Below, piece by piece: positions 11,137-20,251 of a DNA stretch of 64,000 nucleotides. The notes under the pieces are model-generated. The model made no database searches. It was not told the DNA's origin and saw nothing but the letters and a program-made list of their open reading frames with translations. Made by a program: the position numbers and the translations under genes. Location of the stretch: contig SKCR01031799.1 in NCBI GenBank assembly GCA_019454045.1, forward strand, positions 164,285-228,284, read 5' to 3'. Position 1 is the first letter of the stretch, and each line of letters starts with the position of its first letter. Origin of the DNA: Zanthoxylum bungeanum (Eukaryota > Streptophyta > Magnoliopsida > Sapindales > Rutaceae).

Positions 11137-11782
11137 ATGGAAGCCACTTCAAGAAGACGATTTGAAAACATCTGTGTGTTTTACGGTACTACTGTTGGTG
11201 CTAAACCACAATACGTAGCAGCAGCACAGGAATTGGATCAAGTCTTAGCTGCAAGGAATATGCACTTAGTATATGGCTCTGGGAATCTTGGACTAATAGG
11301 GATCATTTCAAAAGCTGTACAGGAAGGAGGCAGTCAAGTATTGGGAATCATTCCAAAACCATTGGCGGAGGCGAATCTTATTGGACCATCAAACGGAGAG
11401 GAACTAATTGTGCCAGGTATGTTTGAATGACTGATAGAAATGGTTAACCGTGCTGATGATTTTATTGCTTTGCTATGTGGCTTGGGCACAATGGAGGAAA
11501 TTTTTATCTTGGGAAAACCTGAACATACACCAGAAATCGCTTGGACTGTACAATGTTGATAAATTTTATGATTTTCTTTGTGTGTTTCTTGATGATGCCC
11601 GGAGAAATGGGTTCGTGTCAAAACCTATAAAAGAACTCATCTTCACTGCCAGAACTGCCCCAGATTTAATTGACCAAATCTTAGCCTTTGAACCACAAAT
11701 TGACCCTATCATTTCAAAGATAAATTGGTCCGAGAACGATCGTGGTAAGAGGCGTCGGATTAATCTAGATCTTAACCTTTAA
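11137..11782 (+). pseudogene. Captured LOG-type cytokinin riboside 5'-monophosphate phosphoribohydrolase
   Basis: LOG enzymes release free cytokinin base from its nucleotide in the cytosol and nucleus. The frame opens with ICVFYGT, followed by YGSGNLGLIG (residues 46-55, the Rossmann nucleotide-binding loop, usually YGGGSVGLMG) and VLGIIPKPL. A TGA at 11428-11430 follows PGMFE, where active LOGs have the MHER Arg. The PGGxGTxxE signature is degraded to LCGLGTMEE. An 8-base deletion relative to B's copy then shifts the frame, and the rest continues at about 11510-11782 (NIHQKSLGLYNVDKFYDFL onwards), ending KRRRINLDLNL. Total length is about 215 codons, normal for LOG, with no introns, so capture was probably through RNA. 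It lies between integrase and PPT inside element A. It cannot encode an active LOG as it stands. Confidence 0.88.
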
Positions 11783-11850
11783 CTTTTCATTTAGATATAG
11801 AATTTCAGCTAACCAGGTACTATCTTCTAAACTCTTCTTCTACTATCTTA

Positions 11851-11891
11851 GACATTGGAGACAATGTCTCATTTAGGTTTGGGGGAGGGGA
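11851..11891 (+). other. Hairpin plus internal polypurine tract
   Basis: GACATTG (11851-11857), loop GAGA, CAATGTC (11862-11868): a perfect 7-bp stem. It is followed by GGTTTGGGGGAGGGGA (11876-11891), which looks like a polypurine tract. Element B has the same stem with loop GGGA (minus strand, about 28420-28445), and C has a related one near 39945-39985. It lies about 1.24 kb before the LTR, so it is not the PPT adjacent to the LTR. Confidence 0.6.
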
Positions 11892-12330
11892 TTAGTTGAC
11901 TAGTATTTTTTTTTATTTTGTATGATGTTTTTATTTTTATTCCAAAATTTTACAAAAAATACAAAAAAAATTGAAAAATTTTACAAAAAATCAAAAAAAT
12001 AATTAGTTTTTTTGTGATTTTAATTTGATTAATCAGGTGAAATTGGTGCGAAATAGCTGTGTTAGGAATTGCCACTCTTGAGACGTATCTCAACTTATTT
12101 CGGAACAAGTTAATTTTTATTTATTTCTTTTTGAATTATTTAATTTGTGAATTCTCCATAAAACTGACTAAAATGGATCTTCATATGCTCAGTTGACAAG
12201 TATTATCAACATGCATGGTAACATACGGACATGAGAAGTAATTGATGAGTTTGTAATATTCAGTGCTATAGTTTAATTGGAGGAAGCATCTAAAAAAAGC
12301 GATGGGATAAAAAAATGTGAAAACAAACGT

Positions 12331-12572
12331 CTGAGTTCCGAGTTATTAAGTCTGTAAGGGTGTCTTAACACCTAGTGCCCTAAAGCCAACTAGTTTGGGA
12401 GTCACTGGCCCAAAGCTCGTTACATGGATCGAAGATGTTGCCAAAAAAAATATATATCTGAAGTCTGAGTAATTAAGTCTGTAGGGGTGTCTTAACACCT
12501 AGTGCCCTAAAGCTAATTGGTTTGGGAGTCACTGACCCAAAACTCGCTACATAGATGGAAGATATTGTATAT
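12331..12572 (+). repeat. Two-copy tandem repeat, about 110 bp
   Basis: Units at 12331-12442 and 12464-12572 share TCTTAACACCTAGTGCCCTA and a following TTTGGGAGTCACTG segment. Both units are also present in element B on the minus strand (about 17801-17900 and 17930-18020), so the duplication predates the split of A and B. Confidence 0.8.
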
Positions 12573-12630
12573 AAATAAATAAAAAAAAATCAATCAAAAA
12601 TCAAGAAAAAAAATCAAAAAAATTATTCAA

Positions 12631-12855
12631 TTGCTTAAAAAAGGTGTGAAATCTGATATAACTTTAGGACAAAAATATTACTCTCTTTTCAACTGCACTT
12701 GTGAGTATTATAAGCAAAATGAGTTGATTAATATTTTGTTGGCTGTGTATATGGAGAATGGTAAAAATAATCGAAGAATTTACTTATTCGGTAATTTAGA
12801 AAGAAACAAAACAATTATTGACTTAGATAAGAAGTTTCACCCGTTTAGTCACTAA
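12631..12855 (+). CDS. Small ORF of doubtful coding status
   Basis: 74 codons rich in Lys, Asn, Tyr and Ile, with no recognised domain. The homologous stretch in element B (minus strand, about 17540-17760) is well conserved as DNA but is broken by frame changes and stops. It therefore behaves like untranslated 3' sequence rather than a gene. Listed because it is the only open frame in the region. Confidence 0.15.
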   Translation: MLKKGVKSDITLGQKYYSLFNCTCEYYKQNELINILLAVYMENGKNNRRIYLFGNLERNKTIIDLDKKFHPFSH

Positions 12856-12936
12856 CTTTTTTATTCTCTTTTCTCTTGTCTTTTTGCTTTTGTGTGCATT
12901 AGTTTTACTATCTTTTTACTTTTATAAGACGTTTGT

Positions 12937-13056
12937 GGGTATCGTCGCTGTAAACCCTCACGAGACTACAACTCGTCCACTAGGGACACCTAGGGGTTTA
13001 AAGGCTTGTTGCATACGCTAAATGCAACCGTGATCCCTACGAAAGTGGCTTAGTTT
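12937..13056 (+). other. Conserved 120-base block before the PPT
   Basis: Nearly the same sequence stands just inside the 3' LTR in elements A, B (minus strand, about 17309-17437) and C (minus strand, about 39004-39131), although the LTRs of C differ from those of A and B. In A and B it can form a hairpin GTTGCAT (13008-13014) with ATGCAAC (13022-13028) and a short CTAGG/CCTAG hairpin. It may be a cis-acting RNA element; function unknown. Confidence 0.55.
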
Positions 13057-13115
13057 AATTTTAATTGTTTCTTGTATTTTATTTTTTTGTTTTGCTCGAG
13101 GACTAGCAAAATGTT

Positions 13116-13128
13116 AGGTTTGGGGGTG
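13116..13128 (+). other. Polypurine tract of element A
   Basis: AGGTTTGGGGGTG directly before the LTR start TGATGAGCG. It is the usual second-strand priming site of gypsy elements. Element B has AGGTTTGGGGTTG in the same place (minus strand, 17237-17249). Confidence 0.8.
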
Positions 13129-13692
13129 TGATGAGCGAAAAATATATCAATATTTACCGCCCCTTTTACTTAATATTTTGTTTAGTTTCTCGGGTTTGAT
13201 GAACGTTTTGATATGTTTTAGTTTATTTTGCATATGAAATAATATTGGGACTCAATGGAATCATTTAGGATGAAATATGGGTCAAATAAGGGCAAACATT
13301 GGACTTGACATATTAATTTTGGAGATTGGAAACTTGAAAGGGCGTTCTAACGAATTGCAGTTTCGGAAATTCCAATTTTGCGCAACTGTCGTATTTTGGG
13401 CATAAATTTTTACTTCGATATGGGATTGATCTGATTCAAGTTCAAGATTAAAGAAGACTCAAAGATTTACAACTTTTAAGAACAAAATAATTTCAAATTC
13501 TGTATATTTCATGACCTAAATTGATCAAACATCCGGAAGTGTGTTATGTGTAATTATTAAAGTCATTTTCAAAGCAAAAAAATAAATAATAAAAATAGTC
13601 AAGCTACCACCAAACATGACAGAAATTAATAATGGATTTGGTGGAGCAATTAGTGGAGCATTTAGTGGATTTGGTGGAGGCAAAATTTTACC

Positions 13693-13700
13693 TATAAATA
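13693..13700 (+). promoter_or_regulatory. TATA box of element A LTR
   Basis: TATAAATA in CCTATAAATACC, about 565 bases into the LTR. It matches the position of the TATA box in B's LTRs. Confidence 0.55.
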
Positions 13701-14269
13701 CCAAGCCATTTCATTTGTAAATTCATACTTTCTTATTTGAAATAACTTAATAATAACTAAGAAGATTGTATCTTGTTTGTTTATTTACAGCTTTCAGTAA
13801 TTAATTTCCGCTTTGGCACTTTCTTTTCTTGACTTTTCAGTTTTTACTTTCCGCAATTTACTTTTACGCACAGTCATTTTCTTTCTTTACTTTTTCAGTT
13901 TTCACTTTTCAAGCAATGAGGAGGTAACTCCCCCTTGCTATGGTAAAAGGTAAAGCTTTTATTATTGCTATTTAGATTAATCTCCTCTAATTATAATATA
14001 ATAACTATTTAAAATCTGACTTAACGAGGATACCGCCATATTGGTCGGTTGGTAATTAATTATAAATTGGTTTTAACCTGACTAAGCATGGATACCGCCT
14101 GATTGGTCGGTTGGTAATTAATTATTAATTTGACTTAATCAAGATACCGCATATATGGCTGGTTGGTAATTATCACGCAAAGTTAATATATTATATTAAG
14201 GGAGATATCTAAAATAGTAGTAATAAAAGTGGATCATTTTACCTCAGCATATTCTTTATTGTACTTTTA

Positions 14270-14465
14270 CTTTATTTACTTCAATAATTTACTTTTCACC
14301 AATTTACTTTTACTTTATTTACTTTCAACAATTTACTTTTCAGCAATTTAATTTTCAGCAATTTACTTTCAGCAATTTACTTTTCAGCAATTTACTTTCC
14401 AGTAATTTACTTTTCAGCAATTTACATTCCAGTAATTTAATTTCCAGCATTTACTTTATGTATTT
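14270..14465 (+). repeat. Tandem 16-17-bp repeat in A's LTR
   Basis: About ten imperfect copies of TTTACTTTTCAGCAA, some with CCAGTAA. It is absent as an expanded array from the B LTRs. Confidence 0.75.
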
Positions 14466-15899
14466 TCTTTTATTTAAGTTTCTACTACCCGTAAATATGT
14501 GTCGTAACTAAGCCAGTTATCAGGGGTTGTGATGAAATCCAATATCACCGGTTTATAAGGGGCTAAATTACAGTTTGGGTAATATAAAGGTTTATTTATT
14601 GAGCCTTAATCCTAATACTTTTTATTAACTGGCTATTAATAAAATTGAATTGGTAAACTTAAAATGAACTTTGAAAAGAGAATTTAGGTTAAATACCCTA
14701 AACTCAATAGCTCACGATCTTCCTTGAGGATAGATAACCCTTAATAGATTTCCTTACAGGATAGGAATATACCTGTCGGGCGGGGGTAACCATAATTGGA
14801 ACTTAATCTTAATGAATCCAGATAACTTGGTTAACATAGGAATATGATTAATTGGGTATACTGGGTATTTGTATTTGACCATCGGAAGAGGCTTTTACAT
14901 AATTTCGTGTTCCAGGTTAATAAACCAATATATTACAAAAATGTAAAATAAACACTTCATCTTTTAAAAAAAAGATATTGGAGGGATTCACAACCTTAGA
15001 TAGTTTTATAAATTTGAATTTTCTTCAATCTACTTTCAAGCAATTTATTTACATGTTTCAATTTTAAAGTCACCACCCAATCAAACAATCAATCTATTAG
15101 ATACTTGTAAATATTTAACTTCATAAATTGATAACAAAAGGTTTTAAGTCTTCGTGGGATCGATACTTTTTATACTACTTGAATGATACGTGCGCTTGCG
15201 TTATACGCGTGTGATTACACACTTGTCAGAATGATTGCTTTTGGTTGGTTGAATGTGGATTTGCTAAATAAATAAAATAAAGACACAAAAGAAAATACTA
15301 AAAAAATAACAAAATACACAAAATAGATAGGGTTGTGACTCCACATAATATTATTCAAAAGATGAATTGATTCTCTTATATATGTGTAATAAATTAATTT
15401 GCTAAACTGGAACACGAAGTTATGCAAAAGCCTCTGTCGATGGTCAGATGCAAATACCTTGTGTAACTCAATTAATCATATTCCTATTTTAACCAAGTTG
15501 TCTGAATTCATTAAGTTCAAGTTCCAATTATGGCTACCCACGCCCGACAGGTATATGTGTATCCTGTAAGGAAATCTATTAAATAGGTTATTTATCCTCA
15601 AGGAAGATCGTGAGTTATTGAATCTAAGGCTAAAACCTAAAATCCTTTTTTTTTAATTTCATTTTAAGTTTGCCACATCAATCTTTTTGGTGATCAGGCA
15701 ACAAGAAGCATTAAGCTTAAGACTCAATAAACAAACCAATGATTTACCTAATATATAATTAAATCAATTATTAAGTATGTGAATATTGTGTTTCGTCACT
15801 TCCCTAGAATAAAAATAAAATGATGGGGGTTAGGGGATCCACTTTTAGAAATCTCACTTTATTATAATATGGAAATTGTTATTGTTACCCATTTAAGTT

Positions 15900-16325
15900 G
15901 AACCAGCCATAAAGACGGTGTTATTATTTATCCATAAACCAGCCATATAGGCGGTAATCATCTGTCACCTAAAGACCGACCTATAAGCGGTGTCACATTA
16001 TGTTACATAATTAAAACCAGCCATTAAGGCGGAATCAACTTTTAATCCATATTATTAAATTACAATTTCCATATTATAATTAAAGTGAGATTAATATACC
16101 TTTACTATTTCTAATTTAGAAATCTCCCTTATTATAATATATAAATCTGCGTGATAATTACCAACCAGCCATATAGGCGGTATCCTGATTAAGTCAAATT
16201 TATAATTAATTACCAACCGACCAATATGGCGGTATCCAATTTAGTCAGGTTAAAACCAATTTATAAATAATTACCAATCGGCCAATATAGTGGTATCCTC
16301 ATTAAGTCAGATTTTAACTAGTTTA
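15900..16325 (-). repeat. Array of ACCAGCCATATAGGCGGTA-like units in B LTR
   Basis: Seven or so imperfect units spaced roughly 40-100 bases apart, variants of ACCAGCC/ACCGACC, then an ATATA-type centre, then GGCGGTATCC. The same array is in B's 5' LTR (about 35300-35690) and, with three clear units, in A (about 14030-14185). It lies downstream of the TATA box, so it would be transcribed. Confidence 0.7.
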
Positions 16326-16594
16326 TATATTATAATTAAGGGAGATTAATCTAAATTATAAAAGTAAAAGCTTCACTCTTCCCCAGCAGTAAATTAATTA
16401 CTGACACATAAAAGAAAAGAAAATAAAATAAAATAAAATAAAATTTATTGCAGAAAGTAAAAGTGCATAATTAAAAGTACTAAAAGTAAAGATGCTTAAT
16501 TTAAATTACAAAAACTTAAAACACAACAAGATGCAATCCTTAAAGTCCTTACAAAACCCAAGGAAGGCAAGATTTGAATTCTGAAATCGAGCTG

Positions 16595-16602
16595 AATTTA
16601 TA
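16595..16602 (-). promoter_or_regulatory. TATA box of B 3' LTR
   Basis: TATAAATT on the minus strand after AGGCC, with the same box at 35971-35978 in the 5' LTR. It lies about 635 bases into the LTR, downstream of the CG-rich block and G-box array. Confidence 0.5.
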
Positions 16603-16618
16603 GGCCTCGGTAAACTTG

Positions 16619-16683
16619 GCGCGTCGCGACGCGACGCGATAACTTTTACGCTTCGCGACGTGACAACTTTTGCGCGTCGCGAC
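16619..16683 (-). promoter_or_regulatory. CG-rich GCGTCGCGAC repeats upstream of TATA
   Basis: Overlapping copies of the palindromic core GTCGCGAC within about 65 bases, in an otherwise AT-rich LTR. They sit 20-90 bases upstream of the TATA box. Related cores occur in the LTRs of C (38722-38735) and D (about 770-781). Confidence 0.55.
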
Positions 16684-16728
16684 AAGAGTAGATCATCGAC
16701 ACATGGTGGATTGGCTTCGCGAGATCGT

Positions 16729-16982
16729 GACACGTGTCATGCTTTCATCGGCAACTGAATTATTACTGTCGGCAGCATATGATGCCGACACGTATCCCGG
16801 AACACGTTAGCATGATTCACTGAGATGTTGACACGTGTCAGGTGAATTTTAGCATCGATGATGATTGTCGACAGCATGTGATTATGACACGTGTTCGGCG
16901 CATGTTAGCATGACACATTTTAGCAAACGGCGTACGTTAGCACGTCGTATTTTAGCAAACCACTCAGAATGTGACACGTTTC
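16729..16982 (-). promoter_or_regulatory. G-box array in B LTR U3
   Basis: Five GACACGTGTC-like motifs at 16729-16738, 16787-16796, 16830-16839, 16886-16895 and 16973-16982. Two match exactly and the others differ by one base. Many TTAGCA hexamers lie between them. CACGTG is the plant G-box/ABRE core bound by bZIP and bHLH factors. The array sits upstream of the TATA box, where an enhancer would act. Confidence 0.65.
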
Positions 16983-17236
16983 CTGGCGTATTTTAGCAGA
17001 CGGCGCACGTTAGCGGTCGCGACACAGAAGGCTTGCGCGTCGCGATGGGTGAAATTACAATTTTGCCCTTCTATATGTTTTTCACTATTTTGGCTCCAAA
17101 TTGCTTCCAGAGAGTCCTGAAACTTTATTTATCTACAAAATAACACAAACACACATCAAAATATTCACAAAAATCAAGAAACTATACATAATATTAGGTC
17201 AAATGAGTGGGAAATAGTGACATTTACCACTCATCA

Positions 17237-18120
17237 CAACCCCAAACCTAACATTTTGCTAGTCCTCGAGCAAAACAACAACATAAAATAACATAAACAT
17301 CTTTAAAATAAATTTTAACTAAGCCACTTTCGCAGGGATCACGGTTGCATTTAGCATATGCAACAAGCCTTTAAACCCCTAGGTGTCCCTAGTGGATGAG
17401 TTGTAGTCTCGTGAGGGCTTACAGCAACGATACCCACAAACATTTTACAAAAGTAAAAAGATAGTAAAACTAATGCACACAAAAATAAAAAGACAAGAGA
17501 AAATAGAATAAAGAAGTTATTGACTAACCAAATGAAACTTCTTATTCAAGTTAAGAGTTGTTTTCTTTGTTTCTAAATTACTGAATAAGTAAATTCTCCG
17601 ATTATTTTTACCATTCTTCATATACACACACACCAACAAAATATTAATCAACTCATTTTTGCCCACAATAGTCTCAAGTGTAGTTGAAAAGAAGGTAATA
17701 TTTTCATCCTAAAGTTATATCAGATTCACACATTTTTTAAGCAATGGAATATTTTTCTGATTTTTTTTATTTTTATTTATTTATTTATATACAATAACTT
17801 CCATCCATGTAGCGAGTTTGGGTCAGTGGCTCCCAACCAGTTGGCTTTAGGGCACTAGGTGTATGACACCCCTACGGACTTAATTACTCGGATTTCCGAT
17901 ATAACATATATTTTTTATAACATCTTTTTGATCCATGTAGCGATCTTTTTTGGGCCAGTGACTTCCCAAACCAGTTGGCTTTAGGGCACTAGTGTTAAAC
18001 ACCCCTAACGGACTAACTCGATCTCAAATGTTTTTTTTTATCCCATCGTTTCTTAGATGCTCCTCCAATAAACTAGAGCACTGATATTACAAATCTATTC
18101 AATTACTACTCTGTCCATAT
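17237..18120 (-). other. 3' non-coding region of element B, right before its 3' LTR
   Basis: Homologous to about 12270-13128 of element A in reverse. It holds the PPT, the conserved 120-base block and both copies of the roughly 110-bp tandem repeat. It is interrupted at 18120 by E1; the remainder resumes at 28086. Confidence 0.75.
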
Positions 18121-20232
18121 TGTTGGACATTATGACCCATAGCGTCACTATTTGCACAGATCATTGTGTTGTTGTAGCAAATTAACTATGTGACAAAGAA
18201 ATTGCACTCTCATCATTTGTGATTAGATCACCATAGATATATAAATGAAGAGAGGTCCCTATGATTAGTTCCTGGATTGAGATGATATGAGACAGTATCA
18301 GTCCACGAAGGATTAATCATTAAATATCCCTAGCCGTAGTATTATCGAGACTGGACATCGATAATGCGGAATAGGCTAGTATTGCACTTGTGCGCGTTGT
18401 GAGGGCACAACGGCATAGTTCTCATATATATAAGTATTGGATACTTGTGCAAGTGCGATAGGAGGTCGTGTTTCACTCGATGGTACGGGAAACAGCTTCG
18501 CTCTGGATAGACCCTTCGGAATCCCATTGGTATTATGACTATGTGTCTATGGGAGGCCGAAATCAAGGTAGGTGTGTATAGTCTTAACCTGAGACTTACA
18601 TCGCTAATACTTACGATAATCGATAAACTTTGGTTTTGGTGGTAGGGGACTTTTAACAGGTTCTGAGTACACCACTTCTGGGTTTATCAGAGAGTCGTAG
18701 AGTATTGGATGTGATGTCAAGACGGAAGTGTCACTTCAGTCATATTGGAGTTGATGTCACGCAGGATACGGTACTAGTTGCTCTTGAGTGTTGCGCAACC
18801 AATCGGGATATTGTGACCAGGTCATGTATATCCGATTATAGAGACTATGTTACCAGACATCCGATATGTGCTTCGGACGGGGTAGACACTTATCCAGCCC
18901 CAGCCCTAGCACGTGATTATCCGATACTGGACCGATATGCACAATACAATTGTATACTACGCTTGATACAGATCTTAATATTCTTATGAGAATATGTCCG
19001 GAGAATTGGGAAGACTTGGTGCTTTGCTAGGAGTCGACCTTGTCTCGTAAATCGGTAGAACGTAGTACTTGGTACGTACGTGATTCGGATACACCGACGA
19101 CCGTATTTACTGCCAACATATCCGGGGATCTCATGGGTCGCTTCCCAAAGATTCACCGATGACGTATGACTCGCACTTATATTAATCTGGGATTAATATG
19201 ATGAGAGAGAGAATTAATCTGGGATTAATTTCGGAGACATTTTATCTAGGATAAAATATCAATTGAAGAGAGAGAAACATTGATTTGGAATTAATCGAGG
19301 AATTAATATATTTGATATATTAAACGAAATTAGATTTCGACGCGGAATAAAATTAGATTTTAATTCGGGCGAGCGAATTAATTTAGAATTAATTCGTTAG
19401 CGACGTGAATAATAATTCCGCTAGGCGCAATTATTTAATTCTCGTCGCGACGGAAATTAGTTAATTCGGAATTAGCGAATTTGGGCCCGAAAGTGTTTGC
19501 GGACACATTCGTATTTTGAAACGGGTGGAATCCGCAAATCACATCGCGATATCTCATTACTTGACACGAATAGATGATGGATGTATCTAGTCACCTTTAA
19601 GGGATGATACATTGTCTCTACTCTCAATGTGAGGTAATGATGGCAAATGATGTATTTTTCCTTGGAGGAAAACCTTTCACGGAAAATGAAGGGTTTTTAA
19701 TTAAAAAAAAATTCATTTTGTATTTGATACATTTTGGCTTTTCATTTGGCCACTGACTCACGTTTTTGTTAAAAAACAAAAACACAAGAAGTGATAAACA
19801 CTCTCTCCTCTTCTTCTTCTCCCCTCTCTCACGACATTTTCTGGTTTTGCAAAGGCAGTGAACTGCCGAACAAGATAAAAGAAAATGGAGGGAAGCAAGT
19901 GTGTTTTGTGGCAAAACAAGAGTGCTAGCACACTCCGGGTTCAATGCGAAGGTGATAAGGGAAGTATACCCATGAGCAAGGAACGTTTTGATGAAGCTTG
20001 GAGCTCGTTTTTCTTGATCAAAATGGAGCAAAACAGAAGCACAAAACCGAATCTGCAGCAGTGGGCGCACTTGACAGTGAACTGCCGTGAGCAGTGGCAG
20101 TGGGCAGTGAGTTCGTTTTTTGTGCCAAATCGCATCTCAACCGCTCGATGTAAGTATTCCGCACTTAAATCGTTGTATTCGCTTATGATTCATGCTTGAG
20201 TTTTGATCTTGGGACCTCTAGAAACTCCTACA
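18121..20232 (+). repeat. 5' LTR of E1
   Basis: 2112 bases, TGTTGGACATTATGACCC to AACTCCTACA. It contains the palindrome train at about 19179-19480. Near its 3' end are a GGCAGT-GA-ACTGCC inverted repeat (about 19853-19866) and a conserved ATGTAAGT. The several open frames inside (such as 19624-20070 minus and 19885-20199 plus) show no known domain and are reproduced in the 3' LTR only because the LTRs are copies. Confidence 0.9.
19179..19480. repeat. Palindrome train in E1 5' LTR
   Basis: First unit ATATTAATC-TGG-GATTAATAT at 19179-19199. Later ones include ATTTTATC-TAG-GATAAAAT, TTAATATAT-TTG-ATATATTAA, CGAAAT-TAG-ATTTCG and CGAATTAATT-TAG-AATTAATTCG. Arms change from unit to unit but stay complementary. 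Confidence 0.85.
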
Positions 20233-20233
20233 A

Positions 20234-20251
20234 TGGCATCAAGAGCTTAGG
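20234..20251 (+). other. Primer-binding site of E1
   Basis: TGGCATCAAGAGCTTAGG, one base after the LTR end. It resembles the TGGTATCAGAGC site complementary to initiator tRNA-Met used by most plant copia elements, with one substitution and one extra base. The mismatch may weaken priming or be a late mutation. Confidence 0.65.

Larger units (their letters stand above)
11900..13115 (+). other. Non-coding 3' region of element A
   Basis: AT-rich sequence between LOG and the 3' LTR, shared with element B (minus strand, 17237-18120 plus 28086-28500). It holds a two-copy tandem repeat and a conserved block near the PPT, listed separately. I see no convincing gene. Confidence 0.7.
8790..15228 (+). 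mobile_element. Element A: 5'-truncated Athila-like retrotransposon carrying LOG
   Basis: Order on the plus strand: end of RNase H and integrase (8743-10200), a conserved GCTAGCTGGGAGGTAACC block (10241-10258), a Cys-rich ORF (10397-10885), a captured LOG gene (11137-11782), a hairpin and purine tract (11851-11891), a non-coding 3' region, the PPT (13116-13128) and the 3' LTR (13129-15228). Everything upstream of integrase (5' LTR, gag, protease, RT) is missing. Its LTR end abuts element B's 3' LTR in inverted orientation. It most likely inserted into B and later lost its left half. Confidence 0.8.
13129..15228 (+). repeat. 3' LTR of element A
   Basis: 2.10 kb from TGATGAGCG to ACACTTGTCA. 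It is related to B's LTRs but clearly diverged at the 5' end and lacks B's G-box array. Contents in order: U3 to the TATA box at 13693; an imperfect GATACCGCC...GGTTGGTAATTA array (about 14030-14185); a short-period CAATTTACTTTTCAG array (about 14270-14465); and a terminal CGTTATACGCGTGTGATT block. The next base begins an inverted B LTR. Confidence 0.85.
15229..17236 (-). repeat. 3' LTR of element B, truncated at its end
   Basis: Starts at 17236 with TGATGAGTGG on the minus strand, directly after AGGTTTGGGGTTG. It aligns with 38467-34640 once the copia solo LTR is removed. The last 148 bases of the complete 5' copy (34493-34640) are missing, replaced by the 3' end of element A's LTR. Differences from the 5' copy include several C/T and G/A changes at CG sites, so B is older than E1 nested in it. 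Confidence 0.85.

Noticed and set aside
19624..20070. 148-codon minus-strand open frame in E1's LTR, repeated as 161 codons at 27438-27923
   Set aside because: Both lie in LTR copies, show no domain and differ by frame-changing indels; the repetition is explained by the LTR pair.
19885..20199. 104-codon plus-strand frame, repeated at 27738-28052
   Set aside because: Again LTR sequence present twice; it overlaps the minus-strand frame and ends at the conserved ATGTAAGT area, with no known domain.
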